DNA of 64,000 nucleotides from Hymenopus coronatus (lineage: Eukaryota > Arthropoda > Insecta > Mantodea > Hymenopodidae): contig CM060895.1 in NCBI GenBank assembly GCA_030762935.1, forward strand, positions 74,569,001-74,633,000, given 5' to 3'. Shown one piece after another: positions 32,013 through 42,350 of the stretch (positions are counted from its first letter, which is position 1; each line of letters starts with the position of its first letter). A program made the position numbers and the translations under genes. Under the pieces are notes generated by a model. The model had not been told where the DNA came from, did not search any database, and saw nothing but the letters and a program-made list of their open reading frames with translations.

Positions 32013-32405
32013 TACTGAGCAGTGTGTTGACTATTCCTGAGCGTATTACCGTTGTCACGTGGTGTCTATAGGGTGTTCTGAGTAATGAGCTCTGACAACG
32101 GTTTCAACGAAAGGATGAGTCAACGAATAAAATCGTATGGAAACGATTAAAATAAGTTTCAACGAATAGACACTGTTGCTGACTAGTCTCGCCCAGGACG
32201 ACCTACCACAAGCAGCTGGTCGAGACTCTTGAGCAACAGTGTCTATTCGTTGAAATATTCAATAGTGTTCATATGGTTTTATTCGTTGGCCCATCTTTTC
32301 TAAATTTCCGTTGAAACCGCCGTCGCAGATTATCTCACGGAACAAAATGAAGACGCCACGTGACAATGAAAATACGTTTAGGAGTAGTCAACATACTGCT
32401 TAGTG
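32013..32405. mobile_element. foldback element (long imperfect inverted repeat)
   Basis: The left arm begins ACTGAGCAGTGTGTTGACTA and the right arm ends TAGTCAACATACTGCTTAGT. Further paired blocks are CACGTG near both ends and CAACGAATAGACACTGTTGC against GCAACAGTGTCTATTCGTTG around the centre, with CTCGACCAGC-like text in the turn. Arms are about 185 bp. No clear target duplication. A MITE or foldback transposon is likely; its superfamily is unknown. Confidence 0.75.
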
Positions 32406-32464
32406 ATCAACAAAATACATTCGTAAGCTACATCAATCACGAAATACTTATTTATTTTTTGGAT

Positions 32465-33125
32465 ACCCTGTGTTGAGCGACAAAAAGAATTCGCATGACG
32501 AGAAGCTGCTCCCCTCCCTTAAGCAGAAATTCAAAAGACACTCTTGGATGATAGGTCTCGCACATAGCTGATGTTTTTTTCAAAGAACCGGAGTCCGTCC
32601 AATGCGTTGGCATCCGTTTGACCAGATTACTACATACAGAAGTTGCTCCTGTCTAACCATTTCAAGTACTTTTAAACAAAGTGAATACCTTGCGATCCTC
32701 AATCAGTACCACTGAACATGGAGAATGTATCCTTGCTACGCGAAGGGATGTATGGTTCCAGCACGACAGGGCTCCGCCCCACTTCAGCCACTTGAGAACT
32801 TCCCAACACTAACACGTAATCGCGCTGGCCATGTATCAGGTCCTTCTCTCCGTATCCACTTGTCCCTAACGTGAATTCTTTCTTTAGGGTCATTTGAAGG
32901 GTTTGAAGAGCACACCAGTTGACACCATGGAGGAATGATTGAAAATGGGTCCGAGACATATCGTGTACACTCGCAGAGACCTCGCATATTGGAGAAGGTT
33001 CGACAGGAAATTGAACGATGATGGATTGAGGTCGAAAATGGACATTTTTAAGGCCTTCTCTATCTACGTCTTCATGTAATCCGCACTGTTATTGCAGCAA
33101 TAGGTAAATGATCTTAAAGATCCTA
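32465..33125 (+). pseudogene. Tc1/mariner-superfamily transposase relic
   Basis: Plus-strand reading gives VWFQHDRAPPHFSHL (near 32748), matching the QQDGAPPH region with the second catalytic Asp of DDE transposases. Then CP-stop-REFFL and GHLKGLKSTPVDTMEE (32850-32935), matching SPDLNPLDFFLWGHLK..TP..TLEE. Later text IEVENGHF (near 33035) matches the usual C-terminal end. Stops and frameshifts interrupt all frames. It is distinct from the mariner at 28 kb. Upstream part and ends are unclear. Confidence 0.7.
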
Positions 33126-33660
33126 TGGATGCTGTCTGCTCAATCACATTACTCCTAAACAAATGCTTTGAAAAAATTGAAGCTCTATAATTCCACAAAG
33201 TTTGTTTCAGCGATCCTGGGTTCTCCTGTTCACCGCAGATATTTTGTGAAATATAGTATTTTTAACCACCACTTAAAGTTTAGGAACTGTATAAAACAAT
33301 AGATCAAAATAAATGTCGCTGGAAGGGCTATTTACAAAAAATTAAAGGAAAATACATTATTCACCATTTCAGTAACTCAAAGATAATGAATGATACATCA
33401 GTTCTTCTTTCCCTATTTACCCTCCTCGTATGGAGGAATTATACGTCCCCGGACTTACAAACCAGACCTGGTTCAACGTCTATGGAGAAGCAACAGACTC
33501 CGGCTCAGAGAGAGAGTAGCTAGGATGGGTGATCAGCCGAATGCCTGGTGTGAGAGTTAGAAAGATAGTAGGAAGTGGCGCTGAAATGGATGAGCGGTAA
33601 GGTGATTATAGAGGAAGTGATTGGAAGTATGGCCAATAACGAACCATTTGTAAGCAAAAA
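33126..33660. other. no confident feature
   Basis: ATGGGTGATCAGCCGAATGC at 33524 is the reverse complement of text near 58270 (GGGCTGATCACCCAT), so part of this stretch may be a repeat shared with that SINE-like element. Confidence 0.35.
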
Positions 33661-34316
33661 ATCTGATGTGTTTCATTGACATTACTTCTGTGCCTATTCT
33701 GCAAAACATATGCTTACAAAAGCTTATTCTTTTAACTGTTTCATACTACTCGAGATAAACAATAATAAAAATTGCCTTACTATTTATTTTATTTTAGGTA
33801 CAACGGAAACAAGGGACAGACAATATCTCGGAAATGGTTAGCTCCACAACAAAAATGTATTTGACATTGTGTGCTTTGATGATATCTAATTTATTTGTTC
33901 GGCAAGTCTTTCTCTATCCCTTATGGTTTACCAGTTAGGCAATAGTCGTTCAGAATGTACAAAACTTCAGAGGGTTCCCAGAAAATTACAGATATACATT
34001 TTGTTTGCCACGTAAATATCTTTAATGTACGATATTTTAATCGAAGTCATTAGAGAAATTTTTGAAAAAACCAAAATTTTGGCAATTTTTTTTCAAGTAA
34101 GATAGTTTGGAGAGGGATGATTTTCGTGAAAAACTTCCTATTGCAACTTTCTGAGCTATGCTGTTTAGACTAATCGGACTTTTTCTAAAAATTGTTTTTT
34201 TATTTATTTTAGAGAACCCTAAAACCTGTATATTATTGAAATCCAGGTCTCACATGTTTGGTGCAATGCAACATCTTCTCTACTATATATTATGTACGAA
34301 GTAGAGAAGGCAAAAC
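33661..34316 (-). mobile_element. H1 copy, shortened
   Basis: ATCTGATGTGTTTCATTGAC to GTAGAGAAGGCAAAAC, about 655 bp. The CA run and paired-hairpin block are deleted. Confidence 0.85.
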
Positions 34317-34446
34317 ATTGTCAGCGCAGTCCCGAGATTGAATTTTTAGAACGAATGGAATACTCTTTAAGTAAGCGATAGATAAGGCAAAGCAGTTTTG
34401 AATGCATGCTTATTTGATGATTTTGAAGACACACAATAAACCTGAA

Positions 34447-35308
34447 GTAATGTTTATTTTCTCTGGCACGTATGTACACTGTACGTAGTAGATAGAGAAG
34501 GTATTGTAAATATCAAATTTAACAAAGATTTCGCCGATAATGTTTTGGGACACAATGAATAAAAAAATTATATAAAAAAAGATTTCTAGAAAAATGTCCG
34601 TGTGTGAATGTGGACAAAATAGCTCAAAAAGGGTTAAATACCAAACTTGGTATTTAGGTTGAGTAACTTCCAAGGAAATGACACTTGAATTTTCAACAAA
34701 TTTCTAACAACTCCCTTTATATGAAACATTTTTCAAAATTTTTTATTTTCTCAAAAATGCCTCAAACGATTTTGATTAAAATGCTATAGGTTTAAGATAC
34801 TTTCTATTTAATTTTCTGGGAGAAGCCTCTGAAGATCTCTTCATTCTGGATGGCTTTTGTATATCTCGTAATCTGTAAGAGACAAAAACCTACTGCACAA
34901 AAATGTAATCTCATTAAAGCACACCATATTTTATTATCATTGTTATTAATGTTTATTTTATTTTTTTTGTAAGGTAGTCCTTGTTATTAGTATTAATTTT
35001 AAACCATTTAAGCCTTCTTCAAGCGGGAAGTACCTTCCCTTTCATCTGTTTTATTTCTGGAAAAGGAAAGGAGGACCGGATTTCAATTGTCTTAAAAGCG
35101 ACGACAGCCTTTGAAAGATTTGACTATCGCTTTAGCGTAGTGTGCTCCCTTATTTCCCTTCTACTTATAAAGAAGTAAGTAATAAGACCAATTATGGTAA
35201 TGGTTTATCTCGATTAGCATAACTTAGATAAAAAATAACCTTTTGCAAGAAAAGTTTGTTTCTAGAACAGCTAGAGAAAGTCATGTGAATTGAACACATC
35301 AGACGTTT
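34447..35308 (+). mobile_element. H1 full-length copy, aged
   Basis: TATTTTCTCTGGCACGTATG to ACACATCAGACGTTTTA. The microsatellite has shrunk to GTGTGTGAATGTG; the hairpin module AATACCAAACTTGGTATTTA is intact at 34638. Confidence 0.88.
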
Positions 35309-35971
35309 TACTCACAAGCAATGCAGTTAAATAATACTTATATAAAACATTTAATCAGAAACAAACCGCACGCATGATATCAGTTATCGTTCCGGTCTTC
35401 TACACAGTGTTATCATCCAACCCTTCTCTGTAACGATCTTTCCGGCTCCCGACATTCATTTGGTTTATAATTTAAAGCCATTAACCGTAGAATTAGGTGT
35501 CACCATATATCACAGTTCTAATTTATACGCGAAGGTCCAAAGTTGGCAACCGATGAGGAGCTATTGTTTCAAATGTAATAAATAATAATGTTTTGACATG
35601 TTTTATGAACACTGATCGTAATGATACCACTCATGATTAGCATCATAATCTACCCATATTAATTTCGTGAATTCTGACCAATTTTAAAATTATAGAATAG
35701 TGGTATGTGTTCTCGCGCTAACATCGCAATAGTACTACCCAAATACCGCGCGTCCGTAGGTCGGCTGGGCCGCACCGCGGCGGCATTGGACTGGGTAAGG
35801 TTAGGCGCACCTGCCGCCAGAATAACGCTGTAGCTACCTTTGATGCAGGTTGGTCTGAATCTGTTGTGAGCAAAAGAAATATGTGCGCAGGTTTAGTGTA
35901 AAATTATATTATCTCTTGGTGATAATCTTTCATAAATAACGGTCAGCTACACTTTAGAACAACGTATTTTT
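35309..35971. other. unassigned, with a short CpG-rich patch
   Basis: About 35740-35830 is markedly GC- and CpG-rich (ACCGCGCGTCCGTAGG, GGGCCGCACCGCGGCGG) in otherwise AT-rich DNA. No tRNA-like head or coding frame is evident. Confidence 0.4.
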
Positions 35972-36110
35972 ACTTTCTCTACACATACTACATACATAGT
36001 GTGTGAATAAGGTATTGCAATGCACCCAAAAATTCAGCATACCTCAAAACAGAAGACCGTTCAATACTAAACTAGGTATTTAAGTTTAGTATCTTCCAAG
36101 GATGCGCCTG
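35972..36110 (+). mobile_element. H1 5' end, internally deleted
   Basis: ACTTTCTCTACACATACTAC, GCACCCAAAAATTCAGC, then AATACTAAACTAGGTATTTA and TATCTTCCAAGGATGCG; the microsatellite and T-rich block are deleted. Confidence 0.75.
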
Positions 36111-36603
36111 AATTATTTATTAGCCTTTTTCATCTCTTAAGGATTAAGGCTCCCACCTGTTGGTAGGGTAGCTGAAAAAGACTCGTGCTTCACTTTAATC
36201 AATGTTTGAGAATTTTTATTTTTTTTTAAATAACAATGTATCTTATTAACGTTAAAGTAATTCCACAACAGAATTGCTTTTATTGTATTTATTGTTCTAA
36301 AACTCAATTTAGCTCTCTTCACTAGTTTATTAGAAATAATACAATTTACACCGGAAAATATCTCGAACAAAAGAGCTGATCAAAGCAAACCTTGCAGATA
36401 TTTACAAATAAAAAAAAAACACGGACGCTGACATATTTAACAGCAGACCCAACTTATAGAGCCAAACTTTCACTAAAAGATGCGGTAGAGTTTACCAAAC
36501 TATTTATGTGTATGAAGTAGATTTTTTATTTGTAAAGTGGTACAGACTTCACAGTACAAAATGGTGCAGTGCGATCCTTATAAACCTGAACTTTAATGTG
36601 CGT
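36111..36603. other. no recognised feature
   Basis: AT-rich; nothing identified. Confidence 0.4.
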
Positions 36604-36835
36604 CGCCCTCCGCGGTGTAGTGGTTACCATTGCTAGCCTCTAAATCCAAGATGGTTATTTAGAGGATGATATTTTCGGGCGCACAAACCCTTAGTATGGC
36701 TTCTTTCGGAAGGGAAATAAAGTCGGTGGTCCCGTGTAATGCTTATTTGCACGTAAAAGAACCCAACACATTATAAGACATTTCTGGGCAAACTCCATTT
36801 CGAGGTCCGCAAGTCGCGATTTCATCCTGCAGCGT
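36604..36835 (+). mobile_element. SINE family S-C, head intact
   Basis: Starts CGCCCTCCGCGGTGTAGTGG (box A region), then GATGATATTTTCGGGCGCAC, GGCTTCTTTCGGAAGGGAAA, GGTCCCGTGTAATGC and CACGTAAAAGAACCC. The box B region is degraded (a small duplication of TCTAAATCC..TTTAGAGG). Confidence 0.82.
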
Positions 36836-36914
36836 CATCTGTGGGCCATGCTCATTGCAGAAATTCAAATCCGATCAAGGAAACATCGTAAGAGTGCTCT
36901 ATGCTCCACTCTTT

Positions 36915-37165
36915 TTTTTTTCTTTTTTTTTTTTTTTTAATAAAAGTTTCGAAGTTTTATCAGGACTCCACCACTGTATTCCCTTATCCTCTTTGTTTTC
37001 CTTTTTTTTTCCCCAGTTTCCTACATTTCCTTTGTGATCTATTTGTTTACCGTTTTCTTTTGACTTGCACATTTACAAATACACAAACACCCATGCCCAA
37101 GATGATACTCGAGCCAACATTTCCAAAGCTAGGCACTTCAGCGAGTGAGAAGTTACAGGAAATTA
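36915..37165 (-). mobile_element. SINE-like repeat S-G, second copy
   Basis: Partner of 16310-16565. Minus strand has GGCTCGAGTATC, a plausible worn box B, preceded by GCTGAAGTGCCTAGC. T/C-rich tracts give false open frames. Confidence 0.5.
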
Positions 37166-37539
37166 ACTTCAACTTATTTCCCTCTGAAATCTCGACAAAT
37201 ATAACATTTGTTTAATGACTCGGTAGCTCTAGGAAAACTAGTTCCATTGCCCACTGTTGAATATTTTGCCTTCGATGGCACTTACAAGCATTGTTGGCAA
37301 TCTTTAGATTGCAGAAACATGCAGTACTCACTTCGAGAACGTGTTTAAATTGTGAAAACGTATTGAAAGACAAATTCATTGACAAATTTCGAAGATTTCA
37401 ATGTGTGCGATGTTCAAAACAAAGGTAACGGTTTTATGAATAGTAAGAAAGCTGGACAAACCAGTTTGATCTGCTTCTTTCAATTGCTGCGCCATTGACG
37501 CAACGATTTCTTTAGAAAGGCGCTAATCGTCTTTGAGCA
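37166..37539. other. no recognised feature
   Basis: Nothing identified, though it may belong to the LINE relic that follows. Confidence 0.35.
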
Positions 37540-37761
37540 TTGTCAACAGACGTTGCACTTGATGGTGGTGTGTTTTCCATTCTCAGTGACGACTACCCCA
37601 GTCGTCTCCAGCTTTCTGAAATTGGTGACGAGAATGGTATGAGAATCTGCCCCATTTGCGAGGAGGAAGAGTCGTGGCCTCACATCTTGGCAAGATGTAG
37701 GGATACGGAGGAATGTAGGGAAAAGAATTTACCGCGTTCGTCACTGCGAACGGAGAATTAG
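37540..37761 (+). pseudogene. LINE C-terminal fragment with CCHC zinc knuckle
   Basis: A 73-codon open frame containing CPICEEEESWPHILARC: C-x2-C-x7-H-x4-C, the spacing of the C-terminal zinc knuckle of many non-LTR retrotransposons. EECREKNLP follows. No reverse transcriptase text lies upstream, so it is a 5'-truncated relic. A cellular zinc-finger exon is the alternative. Confidence 0.55.
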
Positions 37762-38400
37762 GAATATTGCACTACTGGCAGGCATGGAAGACGCGCAGGT
37801 GATAGGTAAATTTCTGCTTAAATTTATATATTATGTCATCCTTTTCGGTCATTCTGTTGTGTTAATATTGTGTTTATACATAAAGTGTATTTGTTTACTA
37901 TAATTGACTAAATTAATGTGTGGGAATACGGTTTATTGTGTGTTGTAAATTTAAGAAGCTGCATTTGAAACATGTATATCTTCGTGTTCGCTCTTTTCAT
38001 TTTTGTTTTTAATATTGCTTGTTATTTTGTGTATTGGAAAAAATGTACGGTCTATAGATCCGTGCGATTGATGAAGACCGGTGTATGTATACTGGTATTT
38101 AAATACTTATTCATTCATGCTATAACATTGTTGTCTTTGTTGGAACATCGCACATTGAATTCTCTTCCAAAATCCTACTGCTTCTGTTACGATGCAAATT
38201 AAAGACTACCCACAATTCAACTATGCTTGTAATTGCCATAAAAACCATCAAAATAGTCGACAATTAGGAATGGTATTGGTTTTCCCAGATCCACTGACAT
38301 CAAAATAAATTTCAGGTTTCTACGAACCCTCGGGGAGAAATTATGGCCCATTAAAGTTTTTGAGGTTTAATTGAATGGCAATATTTTTTTATTAATTTTT
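37762..38400. other. no recognised feature
   Basis: AT-rich, may contain the 3' UTR of the preceding relic. Confidence 0.35.
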
Positions 38401-38620
38401 TTTTTTTAGCTTAACTTTCTTTAACCTGGTTGATCATATCGGACGATGAATGAAATTGGTGAAGTGATGCTCATATGATCTCGGGGTCCATGGAGCTTAA
38501 GGTTACTCGACATTCGTCTTCTCAGGACAAGGAAAAACCCCGAAAAAACCTTATCTGGCTAACTCAACTATAAACGAGATTGGGACAGACACGCTACCAC
38601 TACACTACCCAGGCGGGCTA
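38401..38620 (-). mobile_element. SINE family S-B
   Basis: Minus strand: CCCGCCTGGGTAGTGTAGTG head, box B worn, ATAAGGTTTTTTCGGGG, CTCCATGGACCCCGAGATCA and tail CGATATGATCAACCAGGTTA. A T-run (plus strand) precedes it. Confidence 0.88.
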
Positions 38621-38864
38621 ATGTAAGTATTGAAACTCGCTGTATATTTATTATATGCAAAAGCGTTCCGCATATTTTATGCTACAGCTAAAGGGAAGAT
38701 TTTTCAAAAAAATTACCGCTCATACATGTCAAACTCTATATTATTGTGACAGTGCCGTCTTATGAAACGGTTCTCATAAGAACCTTGGAATGCGAGACGT
38801 CGCAATTGGGATCAGTAAACAACATGGAAGAGTTATGGGACGTAACAGGATCTTCGGAACGTGA
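38621..38864. other. no recognised feature
   Basis: Contains a perfect small palindrome GGTTCTCATAAGAACC (38769-38784) just upstream of the promoter-like patch. Confidence 0.4.
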
Positions 38865-38975
38865 GACTCTTCTCGCAAGGGCATGACACTTCTTGATTCT
38901 TCTCGAAGCTTCGGCTTCCAGTATCTTCGACAAGTTCCAGAAAGTTTGTGTCGTCATTTTATAGTTATAAAAAGG
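38865..38975 (+). promoter_or_regulatory. heat-shock-promoter-like patch (HSE + TATA)
   Basis: TTCTCGAAGCTTC at 38900-38912 is a perfect three-unit heat-shock element (TTCnnGAAnnTTC). GTTCCAGAA at 38934-38942 is a two-unit element, and more loose GAA/TTC triplets precede. TATAAAAAGG follows at 38966. This order resembles arthropod hsp70 promoters. No chaperone coding frame follows in the next 200 bases, so it may be a lost promoter, a 5' UTR exon or a retroelement promoter. Confidence 0.5.
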
Positions 38976-40139
38976 GGAAAGATTGCAACGCAGTGTGTGT
39001 TTTGTTTTGAATTGTACTGCGTCTTGAGTGACTGGTGTGTTAGCGCGCAGTGGAAGGCGTGCAGCTGTAAACTGTCTACGCTTCGAAACGTCGAGTCAAT
39101 TATTTCCAGCAATGAATCAAAGTCTGTACTATTTGTAATTAATAGAGCTAGTAGAAACATTTTTTCACAGAGATAATATTTTTAATATCATTATTGTGAA
39201 AGTTCTGACGTCATCGGAAACTTTTTTTTTAAAGACATCCTATTGTTTTTGTATACTATCTCAAAAATATCATTATGTGTGATTACAGAAGTAGCGATAG
39301 TTTTATACAAAAAGCATTGGTATGTTAACGAAATAAATGGTTGAATTTCCTGGCGTTATTGGTGTAGTTTGTACAAATTAAAATGAACAATGTCATTATT
39401 CGTTGATATACATATTAAAGGTTCCTCTCGACTATTTGAATAGCATAGGAATGTTTTTGTATAAAAGAATTGCTAGTTTGTAAAATTTCACAAACGATTG
39501 GAGAAAATTAAGAATATACTTGTATTTTTTCATAATGAAATATGAATTCTAAACTTTAAAAAAATATATACTTTCCCCAATTGTCATATTTGAGTTGCTA
39601 ATTAACTGAACATATAAATAAATATCTGCTGATTTATTCATGAACATGCCTAATTTTAAACCCTGTTTTTCCTGTTTTCGATATTTATTCTACAATCAAA
39701 ATCCTCAACAAGATGCAATTGATTACCAATTTGTTTTAAAAGCTTTTAACGTCCTTTAAAAACTATATTAAAGAAAATCGTATACTTTTTCAAGATAACA
39801 CTTAAATGTTGAGAAAGAAATTATTACATTTAGGAAAAAACAAAAAGTTTTGGAGTGCAAAAAGTAATCATTTTTCGGCAATAATTAAGGGTATTAATAT
39901 AAACTAGAACTTTTGAAGTAAATATTTTTAAGAAGATATCATGTGGAGTGTTTTTTGTTAGCACAATTAACTTCGTATTACGATTTATTTAAATAACAAT
40001 TTAAAGTTTAAACATGGACAAAATACAGCTACATTAGTATGCATTTCAGCAGGATAGCTTAAATATTCTGGATTTTCCACTTCTTACAAGTGTATTACTT
40101 TAAGAATATTTAGTTTCATGAAAGTATTTCTTTTAATAT
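38976..40139. other. 1.2 kb without recognised feature
   Basis: The first 150 bp could be a transcribed leader of the preceding promoter; CTTCGAAACGTCGAGTCAAT at 39080 resembles the P1 motif end but the CTGAAGA half is missing. The remainder is very AT-rich. Confidence 0.4.
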
Positions 40140-40951
40140 ATTTTCTTTATACGGACTATGGAAGTAAATAGTTGGACACGTCAGTGTACATAGTGGATAC
40201 AGAAAGTATTGTATTCCGTCCAAAAGTTTGATATCGAGATCTCACCACAAACACATATATTGAGAAACCCCTGAATAAAAAAGAAAGCATTTTAGATATA
40301 TGTCCGTGTGCTGTGGGCAGCATAGCTCAAAAATTAAAATTCAGTTAAACACCAAACTTCGTATTTAAATTCAAAATCTTCCAAAGATACATCAGGAAGA
40401 TTTTCAAGAAAATCATCCCTCTCCAAACTACCCTTTAATTGTACAAATGTTCTAAAATGTTGGTTTCTTCAAATGGCTCTAATGATGTTATTAAAATGTC
40501 ATGATGTTTAATATTTTCGTGACAAACGGAATGTATATCTTGCATTTTCTGCGAAAAGTCTTTGAAGACCTCTTCATTCTCGATGACTTTTGTATAGCTG
40601 GTAAACCGTAAGAGAGAGACAAAAGCTTACTGCACAAAGAATTTAGATTTCATTAAAATACGCACTTTTCTAAAACGGTAGACATCTGTCTGTTAGTCTC
40701 TTTTGTTTATTCCTAGCGGGCAAAGATAACTAAATTTCAACTGTTTCACATAGCAACTAGCTTTAAAAAGGTTTGATTATTTATCGTTTTAGCCTAGTGC
40801 ATTCCCTTATTTTTCTCCTACTTACAAAGAAGCGAGAAATAAGACGAATTCTGGAATTCCTGATTAGCATGACTTGGATAAAAGTATAATATTTTGTAAA
40901 GAATGTTTGTGGAACAGCTAGAGAAAGTTATGTGAATAGAAGTCGTCAAAT
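40140..40951 (+). mobile_element. H1 full-length copy, first of a tandem
   Basis: Diverged 5' end TTTTCTTTATACGGACTATG to GAAGTCGTCAAATG. The last 137 bp (from CTCCTACTTACAAAGAAGCG) are repeated at 41789-41930. Confidence 0.85.
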
Positions 40952-40954
40952 GTT

Positions 40955-41780
40955 TACTTTCTCTCCACGTACCATGTACATAGTGTGTAGATGAGTGTGA
41001 AGATTTTGTATTGCACCCAAAAATTCGATACCGATATCTCACCGTAAATACATGTTTTGGGTTCCCCTGCATCCAAAAAAAAAAACATTTTTGGAAAAAG
41101 GTATGTGTGTGTGTGTCTGTGGACAGCATAGCTCAAAAACGAAAAGAGCGTTAAACACCAAACTTGGTATTTAAGTTTGGTATCTTCCAAGGATGCGACA
41201 CGAAGATTTTCAAGAAAATCCCCCACCCCCCAACTACCCTATACGTAGAACTTTTTTCGAAAATGTTGATTTTCTCAAAAATGGCTCTAATGATTTTGAT
41301 TAAAATATCGTATATTAAAGATATTTACCTGACAAATAATATGTATATCTTGAATTTTCTGGGAATAGCCTCTGAAGACTGCTTTATTCTGGATGAATTT
41401 TACGAAATTTTGCATAGCTGCTAAACTGTAAGAAATGGACAAAAACTTACCACACAAAAAATGTAGAGCACATTAAAACACAATTTATGTTATATAATTT
41501 TTTTCGGGGAGTTGATCGTTTTTGAGATATTCCTTTTTTTTGGTTTCAGCTTTGAAAAACTGTCCATACAAAGGAGCTTCAGTCACATAGCAGCCAGTTT
41601 TTAACTATTACTTTAACCTATGGTGCTCTCTTATTTCACTTCTACTTAAAGGAATAAAGTATTAAGACTAGTTCTGCTAATTTTTTCTCAATTAGCAAGA
41701 AGTAAATAGAATCACAAGCGTTTTAAAAATAATTTGTTGCAGAGATGTAGAGAAAGTCTTGTGAATAGAACACATCAGAT
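40955..41780 (+). mobile_element. H1 full-length copy, second of a tandem
   Basis: ACTTTCTCTCCACGTACCATG to ACACATCAGAT. It starts four bases after the previous copy ends. GT run short (41103-41116). It carries the 86-codon recurrent frame at 41164-41424. Confidence 0.92.
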
Positions 41781-41788
41781 TTTTTTTT

Positions 41789-41930
41789 CTTCTACTTACA
41801 AAGAAGCGAGAATTAAAGACGAATTCTGGAATTCCTGATTAGCATGACTTAGATAAAAGTATAATATTTTGTAAAGAAAGTTTGTTTGTGGAATAGCTAG
41901 AGAAAGTTATGTGAATAGAAGTCGTCAGAT
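41789..41930 (+). mobile_element. H1 3' end, duplicate of the first tandem copy
   Basis: TACTTACAAAGAAGCGAGAA to GAAGTCGTCAGAT is nearly identical to 40815-40951, including private changes such as CTGGAATTCCTGATTAGC and GAATAGAAGTCGTC. Confidence 0.88.
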
Positions 41931-42162
41931 TTTTTTTTTGTTTTTAAACATTTCCATTTTGCTGTAGCAGAAAATATGCGGGCCATTTGAAACGCACTGT
42001 AGATAAAATTGTAGAGTACATTCAAAATTTTAAGTTGCTAAAAATTACATTTTAGTTCTTTATGCAATTTTCGTCATTTAGTCTCCTCTTGAGCTACTTG
42101 ACGTTAATCCTCTGAGGATAAAACCATCCAGATATCTTAATAAAATAGATGCGTAAGTATTT
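41931..42162. other. no recognised feature
   Basis: Short AT-rich spacer. Confidence 0.35.
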
Positions 42163-42350
42163 GTTAACGTCACTGTAAATTACCATGACCATATCGGCAT
42201 ACGTTGTGCCGCAATTTTGTCACACAGAGCTCTTTTGTTTGCAGTAAATCTGTCGACATGGGGCTGTCGCTTTTAAGCACGCTTAAAATCCATCGGTATA
42301 GTCGGATTGGAACCCACGACCGTGGAATCAAATTGCGCCATAATTGATAT
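42163..42350 (-). mobile_element. SINE related to S-C, with LINE-like tail
   Basis: Minus strand: GTGGGTTCCAATCCGAC (box B region), CGATGGATTTTAAGCGTGC, CCCATGTCGACAGATTTACTG, matching S-C text at reduced identity. The tail CCGATATGGTCATGG..ACAGTGACGTTAAC carries the tail motif of S-B and S-D. Confidence 0.65.
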
